DNA from: G963556115 sp963667375 | GTDB lineage: Bacteria > Planctomycetota > SZUA-567 | Direction: 5' to 3' | NCBI GenBank assembly: GCA_963667375.1 | Contig: OY763323.1 | Location: 2,108,001-2,172,000, forward strand | DNA: 64,000 nucleotides | Shown: positions 57,792 through 64,000 of the stretch, piece by piece | Layout: each line of letters starts with the position of its first letter | Numbering within the stretch: the first letter of the stretch is position 1 | The notes under the pieces: model-generated | What the model saw: the letters and a program-made list of their open reading frames with translations, nothing else | Database searches by the model: none | Told to the model about the DNA's origin: nothing | Translations under genes and position numbers: made by a program

Positions 57792-59381
57792 TTGAGTAAC
57801 ATACCAACGATAAAATTTACAAATATCGTCAAAAAATATCCCGGGCTGGTGGCACTGAATGATGTGAATCTGGAGTTGCATAAAAACGAGATTCACGGAC
57901 TGGTGGGTAAAAACGGTGCCGGAAAATCGACCTTTGTTAATATTATGTACGGCAGAACCATTGCGGATTCGGGACAGGCATTTATCGAGCGTGATGGCAA
58001 ATATGTTGAGCTTGATCTGGAAAACTTCAGCCCGATAGAAGCAAGAAAGAATGGAATATATCTGGTGCCGCAGGAACCGCCATTTGCGCTTGATCTGACA
58101 ATTGAGGAGAATTTTTATCTACAGTCACCATTAATGAAAAATTTTCTGGTGATGGATAAGGGGATGATGCGCAGGAAGGTTCAGGAGACACTGGATACCT
58201 TCTCTTTTGAGTACAAACCGACAACACCACTGCGTCAGATTACGATGGAGGACAGGCATCTGCTGTATACAGCGCTGGTAACGGATTTGTTTGACAGTGA
58301 TGTGGTACTGCTGGATGAGGTTACATCTGCGCTTAGAAAAGCGAAGTGTAATATTCTTTTTGAGTATCTGAAAAAGGTTAAACATAAAAAAACCATTGTG
58401 CTTATCACTCACCGCATTCCTGAAATAATTGAGATTTGCGACAAAGTCACAGTGTTCAGAGATGGAAATCTGATTACTACCGGTGATGTTAAGGACTTCA
58501 ATGAATCACAGCTTGCTGATCTGATTGTCGGTGAGTCGGTAAAGAAACCGCACTTTGGTGAGCAGTATTATATTCCAGAAGATGCCGGTAATGAGGAACC
58601 TCTGCTGGAGGTGACAAATTTCAATAAACAACCATTTTTCAAAGATATTAATTTTAAATTACGTCCCGGCGAAATACTGGGAATGACCGGTCTGGTAGAA
58701 TCTGGTGTGATCCAGATATTCAGATCACTGTTCGGTATTATTACTGCCGACAGCGGAACTATTAAGATTGAGGGGGAAGAATTCAATAACCCAACACCCA
58801 GTGCCGCACTGAGTAAGCGTATGGTATATCTTACCAATGACCGTATTCATGAAGGTGCATTTCAGCATTTGAGCATTCTTGATAATATCAATGCCGGTAT
58901 CTGGGATAAATTGCTCGAGGACAATGATTATGGGTCAGCGGCTGCTTCTGAGAAGGGATCAACACGGCGCAGCAGCAGGAGAATAAGAAAAAAAGACGAA
59001 TTAGCAACATATAATAATTATAAAGAGTCATATAACATCAAAGCGAATAATCCAAATAATAAAATAATGACGCTAAGCGGCGGTAATCAGCAGAAGGTAG
59101 TCCTGGCACGGCTGGCGGCAACTAAGCCGAAGGTGCTGGTCCTTGATGAACCGACAAAGGGAATAGACGTTGGTGCGAAATATGAAATACTGAGGCTGAT
59201 GCGTACCAGCCTGATTGGTGAAGAGAAAAAGAATGGTATTATCGTAAATTCGAGCAGTATAGAGGAACTCAATATTGTCTGTGACCGCATTCTGGTTGTA
59301 CTAGGTGGTCAGATATGTGCGGAATTTTCTAGGAATGATTTCGATGAAAATGAAATCTATAAGGCTGTACAGGGAGTGTAA
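57792..59381 (+). CDS. Sugar/polyol ABC importer ATPase (two ABC domains)
   Basis: A 529-residue protein with two ABC domains. Domain 1 has Walker A VGKNGAGKST and Walker B VVLLDEVTSAL, but its signature is degenerate (RQITMEDRHLL in place of LSGGQ). Domain 2 lacks the Walker A Lys (GMTGLVESGV) but has a good signature, LSGGNQQKVVLARL, and VLVLDEPTKGIDVG. A basic insert, RRSSRRIRKKDE, stands before the second signature. One composite ATP site should be active. TTG 57792 is chosen, because AAAGGA lies upstream and the ABC domain begins there; an in-frame start at 57729 adds residues of no known domain. Confidence 0.9.
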   Translation: MSNIPTIKFTNIVKKYPGLVALNDVNLELHKNEIHGLVGKNGAGKSTFVNIMYGRTIADSGQAFIERDGKYVELDLENFSPIEARKNGIYLVPQEPPFALDLTIEENFYLQSPLMKNFLVMDKGMMRRKVQETLDTFSFEYKPTTPLRQITMEDRHLLYTALVTDLFDSDVVLLDEVTSALRKAKCNILFEYLKKVKHKKTIVLITHRIPEIIEICDKVTVFRDGNLITTGDVKDFNESQLADLIVGESVKKPHFGEQYYIPEDAGNEEPLLEVTNFNKQPFFKDINFKLRPGEILGMTGLVESGVIQIFRSLFGIITADSGTIKIEGEEFNNPTPSAALSKRMVYLTNDRIHEGAFQHLSILDNINAGIWDKLLEDNDYGSAAASEKGSTRRSSRRIRKKDELATYNNYKESYNIKANNPNNKIMTLSGGNQQKVVLARLAATKPKVLVLDEPTKGIDVGAKYEILRLMRTSLIGEEKKNGIIVNSSSIEELNIVCDRILVVLGGQICAEFSRNDFDENEIYKAVQGV

Positions 59382-59383
59382 AA

Positions 59384-60355
59384 TTGGAAACGAATAAATT
59401 TTTAAGATACGTTAATATAGCATTGACAGATTATATCGTCTGGATTCTGCTGGTGCTGATATTTCTTATCGGTTGTATCATGGAACCCAGCTTTTCCAGT
59501 ATACTGAACATACTCAATATTATGGGGCATGTTGTTCCTATGGCAATGATGGTTTTCGGATTGGCATTCTTGCTTATGCTTGGGCGTATAGATTTGAGTG
59601 TTGAATCGACATTTGCGCTGGCTCCTATTCTGGCGAATCTGCTGGTTATGAAATGGTTCCCTTTCCTGCCGCCATTTCTGGCGATTATCTTCTGTATTCT
59701 TATTGGTGTTATTATAGGGTATATCAATGGTTTCTTTTCTGTAAAACTTGGTGTCAGTGATTTTCTTGTAGGTCTGGCCATGCTGCTATTTCTGCGGGGT
59801 GTGGTGAAGTTTGTAATTCCTGAAGGTCTATATGGACTGCCAAAATCATTTATGTACCTTGGAAGTGCGAGGATATTCAATGGCTATTTCGCGGTATCCA
59901 TATTCATCCTGTTCCTTGTTGTTGCGGTTCTGTATATTATAACCCGCTATCGTCCATTTGGCAGAAAACTGCTGGCAACCGGAAGTAATCCTGAGGCGGC
60001 GTTTATCGGCGGTATTGATACAATTAAGATCCAGATGACAGCATTTATGCTTTCCGGGGCTCTTGCTGCGTTTGGCGGCATGATTACTGCCGGCAGACAG
60101 TTGTCATGCACCAATGGTATGGGTGAAGGTAACAGTATGCAGGCCTTGGCGGCGGTAGTTCTTGGTGGTGTAGTGCTTACCGGTGGTAAGGGGACTATTA
60201 TCGGTGCACTTGGTGGTGCGCTGCTGCTGCAGGTTATTGAAAATCTGCTGACATTGAGCGGTGTTAATCCGTTCCTGCAGGATGCGGTATTCGGCTTTAT
60301 TCTTCTGGCTGCTATTGTCTTCCAGGGAGTTCGTACCAGAGAGCCGGCAAAATAA
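59384..60355 (+). CDS. Sugar/polyol ABC importer permease (RbsC family)
   Basis: A 323-residue inner-membrane permease with about eight to ten hydrophobic segments and the family EAA-like loop region SNPEAAFIGGIDTIKIQM. GGMITAGRQLSCTNGMGEGN and QALAAVVLGGV near residue 240 onward are typical of RbsC-type permeases. TTG 59384 follows GGGAG by seven bases, two bases after the ATPase stop, so translation is coupled. Confidence 0.93.
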   Translation: METNKFLRYVNIALTDYIVWILLVLIFLIGCIMEPSFSSILNILNIMGHVVPMAMMVFGLAFLLMLGRIDLSVESTFALAPILANLLVMKWFPFLPPFLAIIFCILIGVIIGYINGFFSVKLGVSDFLVGLAMLLFLRGVVKFVIPEGLYGLPKSFMYLGSARIFNGYFAVSIFILFLVVAVLYIITRYRPFGRKLLATGSNPEAAFIGGIDTIKIQMTAFMLSGALAAFGGMITAGRQLSCTNGMGEGNSMQALAAVVLGGVVLTGGKGTIIGALGGALLLQVIENLLTLSGVNPFLQDAVFGFILLAAIVFQGVRTREPAK

Positions 60356-60423
60356 ACTGAATTTGATATCTATATGTGTTTGATTTGAACTGAGTATATG
60401 TGTAAAATTATAAGGAGTGTAAG

Positions 60424-61512
60424 ATGAGTGTTAATATTCCAGAAAAAATGACAGCGGTAACAGCGTACGGTCCGGGTGATTATCGGGTAGAAGAGAAGGA
60501 TACTCCGCGAGCCAAACCTGGAGAGGTAATAGTAAAGGTTCGAGCCTGCGGTATCTGTGGTAGTGATGTGCATGCGTTTCATGGAGCGGTAGCGGATTGG
60601 GGTGATGAGAATACTCCGGCGTGGATGATTGCTCCGGTAACACCGGGACATGAATTCTGGGGTGAAGTTGTGGAGCTTGGCGAAGGTGCTGCTGAAAAAT
60701 ATGGACTGAAAATTGGTGACCGCACAATCTCTGAACAGATAATTCCCTGCTGGGAATGTAAGTACTGTCAGGAAGGTTTGCACCATCTGTGCAATGTTCA
60801 TAATATTTATGGCTTTCAGTCTGAAGTAGCTGAGGGTGCGATGGCAGAGTATATGCGCTATCCAGCTGGGGCGCTGGTATATAAGATACCTGAAGAATTG
60901 AGTCTGGAGGAGGCTGCTGTTATTGAACCTCTGGCATGTGCGTCACATGCAGTAGAGCGCGGTAATATCAGTCTTAAGGATGTGGTGGTTATTGCCGGTG
61001 CCGGCCCAATCGGTCTCTTTGCAATTCAGGCGGCGGCTTTGAAAAATCCTTATAAGCTGGTAGTGATTGATGTTAATAATGAACGCCTGAAGCTGGCAAA
61101 GAAGCTCGGAGCTGATGTTATTCTTAATCCTCTGGAGGTAAGTGTAAAGGATGAGATTGGCAAGATGACCGATGGTTACGGCTGTGATGTCTTTATTGAG
61201 GTTACCGGTAATCCGGCAGTGGTCAAGACCGGGCTTGAATTACTCCGTAAACGCGGCCGTTTTGTGGAATTCTCTGTATTCAGTGGGGAGACAACCGTTG
61301 ACTGGACTGTAATAGGCGAGAAGAAGGAGCTGAGTATTATCGGCGGCCATCTGAGTCCGAAAATGTATCCTGTTGCCATAGAACTGCTGGCAAAGAAGAA
61401 GGTTACTGCTGAGGGTATCGTAACTCACAAGTTTGCACTTAAAGATTTTGCAGATGCGTTGAAACAGGCTCAGAATGGTACTGAATCAATTAAAGTGCTG
61501 ATTGTCCCCTAA
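60424..61512 (+). CDS. Zinc-dependent medium-chain alcohol/polyol dehydrogenase
   Basis: A 362-residue NAD(P)-dependent dehydrogenase. CGICGSDVHAFHG and GHEFWGEV carry the catalytic zinc ligands. CWECKYCQEGLHHLC holds the four structural zinc Cys, and GAGPIGLFAIQAA is the Rossmann loop. Relatives oxidise sorbitol, threonine or tetritols. In this operon it probably oxidises the imported polyol to a ketose for the DhaK/DhaL kinase. AAGGAG precedes the ATG. Confidence 0.93.
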   Translation: MSVNIPEKMTAVTAYGPGDYRVEEKDTPRAKPGEVIVKVRACGICGSDVHAFHGAVADWGDENTPAWMIAPVTPGHEFWGEVVELGEGAAEKYGLKIGDRTISEQIIPCWECKYCQEGLHHLCNVHNIYGFQSEVAEGAMAEYMRYPAGALVYKIPEELSLEEAAVIEPLACASHAVERGNISLKDVVVIAGAGPIGLFAIQAAALKNPYKLVVIDVNNERLKLAKKLGADVILNPLEVSVKDEIGKMTDGYGCDVFIEVTGNPAVVKTGLELLRKRGRFVEFSVFSGETTVDWTVIGEKKELSIIGGHLSPKMYPVAIELLAKKKVTAEGIVTHKFALKDFADALKQAQNGTESIKVLIVP

Positions 61513-61594
61513 TAGACGTATCGGTGGTGGATTAGGCAGTGAGGTAATAACTGAAAGTATGGCATACTTGTTAATGAAGGATAAGGAGATAGAA

Positions 61595-62587
61595 ATGCCT
61601 AGAAAGATTGCAATATTTACCGGTCAGTGGGCGGATATTCCGCTTGATGAGCTGGCGAAAACAATGAGTGGATTTGGTTATGACGGATTGGAACTGGCGT
61701 GCTGGGGTGATCATTTTGATCCGATTATTGGTGCGGAAAGCAAGGCGTATTGTGAGGATAAAATAGCGCTTTTGCAAAAGTATAATCTGGAACTCCTCAG
61801 TATTACCACTCATTCAGCAGGGCAGCTTGTCGGTGATAAATATGATCAGCGTCATAATCTTTTCGCTCCCAAGGAATTAAGCGGTAAAGAGAAGGAGATG
61901 CGTGAATGGGCTGTAAAGCATATGCGGGCCGCACCCAAAGCCGCAGCCAATCTGGGCATCAAGGTCGTGAACGGCTTTTTAGGAAGTCCCATCTGGCATC
62001 TGATGTATTCTTATCCTCCTGCAACTCCTGAAATGATCGAGGATGGATTCAGAACTATTGCCGAGCGGTGGATTCCTATCCTTGATGTCTTTGCCGAGAA
62101 TGGAATCAAGTATGCCTTTGAAACTCATCCGGCTGAAATTGCCTTTGACATTGCTTCTGCGCAGAGACTGCTCGATACGTTAGAGCATCATCCGGCATTC
62201 GGGTTTAATTATGATCCATCGCATTTTGCGTATCAGGGAGTTGACTATATCTTGTTCCTCAACACCTTCAAGAATCTTATTTACAATGTACATGTCAAGG
62301 ATGTCTGGTTTGGTCATGGTGACGGTACTGTAGGTCTTTTCGGCGGTCATACCTGTTTTGGTGATCCAAGACGTTATTGGGATTTCCGCTCACCGGGCAG
62401 AGGCGATATTAGGTTTGAAGATATTATTGTTACACTCAATGCGATTGATTATCAGGGTCCGTTATCAGTAGAGTGGGAAGATTCACATATGGATAGACTT
62501 CATGGCGCACGTGAAGCGCGCGAGTTTGTTGCTAAACTGGATTTTCCACCTTCAGCTATAAATTTTGATGCAGCTTATGGTGAGTAG
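61595..62587 (+). CDS. TIM-barrel sugar isomerase/epimerase (AP endonuclease 2 family)
   Basis: A 330-residue barrel of the xylose isomerase-like superfamily. Metal ligands appear in YAFETHPAEIAF, NYDPSHFAYQG, YNVHVKDVWFG and LSVEWEDSHMD, which ends the barrel. Family members interconvert ketoses or inososes. Here it could epimerise or isomerise the ketose or its phosphate before or after the kinase. ATG 61595 follows AAGGAG; an in-frame start at 61502, inside the dehydrogenase gene, is less likely. A terminator follows 48 bases after the stop. Confidence 0.88.
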   Translation: MPRKIAIFTGQWADIPLDELAKTMSGFGYDGLELACWGDHFDPIIGAESKAYCEDKIALLQKYNLELLSITTHSAGQLVGDKYDQRHNLFAPKELSGKEKEMREWAVKHMRAAPKAAANLGIKVVNGFLGSPIWHLMYSYPPATPEMIEDGFRTIAERWIPILDVFAENGIKYAFETHPAEIAFDIASAQRLLDTLEHHPAFGFNYDPSHFAYQGVDYILFLNTFKNLIYNVHVKDVWFGHGDGTVGLFGGHTCFGDPRRYWDFRSPGRGDIRFEDIIVTLNAIDYQGPLSVEWEDSHMDRLHGAREAREFVAKLDFPPSAINFDAAYGE

Positions 62588-62635
62588 TATAACAGTCGTA
62601 AAGTAAATAGAATAAATTGTTATTTGGGTTTTCAA

Positions 62636-62672
62636 CGGTCATTACGTTAGTTCGTAATGACCGCTTTTTTTT
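62636..62672 (+). terminator. Terminator of the importer operon
   Basis: Eleven-pair stem CGGTCATTACG (62636-62646) with CGTAATGACCG (62653-62663), then a run of T to 62672. Confidence 0.93.
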
Positions 62673-62741
62673 GATAATAGAGGTTTTCATGCGGAATCGT
62701 AAATAGTATTCGACGAGATTTAAAATTATAATAAATTGGCT

Positions 62742-62770
62742 TGATTTATACATACGTATGAATTACAATG
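62742..62770 (+). promoter_or_regulatory. TetR-gene promoter with embedded palindromic operator
   Basis: TTGATT (62742-62747) and TACAAT (62765-62770) are spaced by 17 bases. The perfect palindrome CATACGTATG (62752-62761) lies in the spacer, where a TetR repressor would block RNA polymerase. Autoregulation is inferred. Confidence 0.6.
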
Positions 62771-62813
62771 CATTTGTTAGGATAATGGCGGTAATAATCA
62801 GAAGGCGGAATAG

Positions 62814-63515
62814 ATGAACGAGAAAAAAAAGGATTCAGTACGGACAAAAAGCGGGCAGCCAGATGCCAGAGTACGTCTGTTGCAGGCGGGAATGGAAGTG
62901 TTCGGTGATTTTGGATTTGCGGCGGTTACAACCAGACAGATTGCAGCGAAAGCAGAGGTGAATCTTGCTTCTATTCCTTATTACTTTGGGACAAAGGAGC
63001 AGCTGTACAATGAATGTATCGCAGAAATTCTGGTTTTTGCGAATAAGCGATTGGAGGGAATCAGTAAAGATATAGAGAACAGGCTTGCGGAAGCAGAGTT
63101 GTCGCGTCTGGAGGTTGTCGCTCTTCTGGAGCATTTTTTACAGACTGTATTTGATATTATTACTGATAAAGAGGTGCTGCCGTATACTGCGCTTATTTTG
63201 CGTGAGCATATAAATCCGTCTCCGGCTTATGAATTATTATATGATAGATTGTTTTTTCCGTTACATTCACTGATTGCTGCACTGGTGGCAAGGCTCACCG
63301 GTCTTGAAAAAGAGAGTGAGGAGTGTATTTTGCGGGCGCATGTGCTTATCGGTCAGATTATGGGGTTTTTGCTGGGAAGAAATTTTTTGTTGAAGAGACT
63401 TGGAATGAAGCAGGGCAAGGATATACAGTTGTCACCTCAAGAAGCGGTATATGTTAAAGGAATTATCAGTGAGTATGTCCGGAGTATTTTTTCAGGTGAT
63501 GGTGCTGAAAGTTAG
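62814..63515 (+). CDS. TetR/AcrR-family regulator, CecR-like
   Basis: A 233-residue repressor. The N-terminal helix-turn-helix is FGFAAVTTRQIAAKAEVNLA followed by SIPYYFGTKEQLYNE. The C-terminal half (LPYTALILREHINPSPAYELL) resembles the domain of E. coli CecR (YbiH), which controls the ybhGFSR drug exporter. Here too a YbhG-like gene starts 13 bases downstream. GAAGGCGG lies before the ATG. A palindromic operator in its own promoter suggests autorepression. The inducing compound is unknown. Confidence 0.9.
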   Translation: MNEKKKDSVRTKSGQPDARVRLLQAGMEVFGDFGFAAVTTRQIAAKAEVNLASIPYYFGTKEQLYNECIAEILVFANKRLEGISKDIENRLAEAELSRLEVVALLEHFLQTVFDIITDKEVLPYTALILREHINPSPAYELLYDRLFFPLHSLIAALVARLTGLEKESEECILRAHVLIGQIMGFLLGRNFLLKRLGMKQGKDIQLSPQEAVYVKGIISEYVRSIFSGDGAES

Positions 63516-63528
63516 GAAAGTGTAGATA

Positions 63529-64000
63529 ATGAGTAAAATACGGAAGAGAATCATATTGGTACTTCTTGCGGCCGCTTTGTTTGGAGCCTGGAAAGGGCGG
63601 GAGTACTATCTGCAAAAACAAGCGGCGGGGAAGGATCTGATAATATATGGTAACGTTGATATCCGGCAAGTAAAATTGGGTTTTCGGGTGGCGGGAAGAT
63701 TGCAGGAGCTGAAGGTCGAGGAGGGAGACCGGGTAGAACCGGGTCAGCTGCTCGGGGTACTGGATGATATCCCGTATCGCGATAGTCTGCGTGTGACCGA
63801 GGCTGAACTCGCAAAGGCCGTGGCGGAACAGGCAAAACTTGAGAATGGTTATCGCCGTGAAGAGACCGCTCAGGCCAAGGCTCTGGTTGTTCAGCGGGAA
63901 GCGGCATATGAGCATGCGCTGAGTGAGATGAAGCGGCAGGAAGCTTTGTACGAACAGAGGGTGATATCCAAGCGGGTGCTGGATCAGGCGACTACAGATT
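63529..64000 (+). CDS. HlyD-family membrane fusion protein, YbhG-like (partial, 3' end outside window)
   Basis: The first 157 codons are visible. A signal-anchor (IILVLLAAALFGAW) is followed by the biotinyl-lipoyl half-motif VDIRQVKLGFRVAGRL and GDRVEPGQLLGVLDD, and then a helical hairpin (LAKAVAEQAKLENGY). This is the periplasmic adaptor of an ABC-type drug exporter; ATPase and permease genes are expected beyond the edge. The ATG is 13 bases after the TetR stop, so the two genes form an operon. Confidence 0.88.
   Translation, partial: MSKIRKRIILVLLAAALFGAWKGREYYLQKQAAGKDLIIYGNVDIRQVKLGFRVAGRLQELKVEEGDRVEPGQLLGVLDDIPYRDSLRVTEAELAKAVAEQAKLENGYRREETAQAKALVVQREAAYEHALSEMKRQEALYEQRVISKRVLDQATTD

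Overview
The window carries one complete rRNA operon and about 46 protein genes of a flagellated, Gram-negative-type bacterium. It shows lipoprotein signals, periplasmic sensor and binding-protein domains, and a poly(A) polymerase of the PcnB type. The 16S gene keeps the general bacterial 338-region sequence and has the GCGACGCCGCGTG stretch common in the PVC superphylum. I suspect a Lentisphaerota or Kiritimatiellota relative, but this is a weak inference from memory; aligning the 16S gene at about 43171-44719 would decide it. Genes sit close together in short runs on both strands, and several runs end in clear hairpin-plus-T terminators.

Region by region. 1-5 kb: two paralogous membrane sensors with periplasmic Cache-like domains, one cut by the window edge and one a full hybrid histidine kinase. 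5-19 kb: housekeeping genes. These include a TatD-radical SAM fusion, UDP-glucuronate decarboxylase, an M20 peptidase, IlvC, HAD phosphatases, a glycosyltransferase, a stand-alone degenerate receiver, a methyltransferase, PcnB and a MurA with Asp in place of the catalytic Cys. 19-26 kb: a giant flagellin with a matrixin-like zinc protease in its variable region, converging on a large chemoreceptor. 26-39 kb: a lipoprotein with a transglutaminase-like fold lacking the catalytic Cys, QueD, an HPS-RraA fusion, two diguanylate cyclases, a polysaccharide deacetylase, a Nudix enzyme, DXS, a HAD enzyme and a nucleotidyltransferase. 39-42 kb: hpf-ptsN-yvcK-ptsH, a nitrogen-PTS-like cluster. 42.7-48.7 kb: 16S-tRNA-Ala-tRNA-Ile-23S-5S with promoter, boxA-like element, processing stems and terminator. 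49-52 kb: an AT-rich PHP-plus-SMC-type ATPase (TrlF-like), probably acquired and possibly defensive. 52-62.6 kb: a sugar or polyol regulon. It consists of split DhaK/DhaL kinase with an RpiB-type isomerase, a DeoR repressor, a three-component ABC importer, a zinc alcohol dehydrogenase and a TIM-barrel isomerase/epimerase. 62.8-64 kb: a TetR regulator and the start of a YbhG-like membrane fusion protein for an exporter.

How the genes work together. The polyol regulon reads as import, oxidation to a ketose, phosphorylation by DhaK/DhaL and isomerisation by RpiB, with the DeoR protein controlling both operons through shared T/G-rich sites. Its parts match the tetritol (threitol/erythritol) logic known from other bacteria, but the substrate cannot be fixed from sequence. 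The most unusual element is the flagellin: terminal flagellin domains frame a HExxHxxGxxH zinc site with a Met-turn, so the filament itself may be an extracellular protease.
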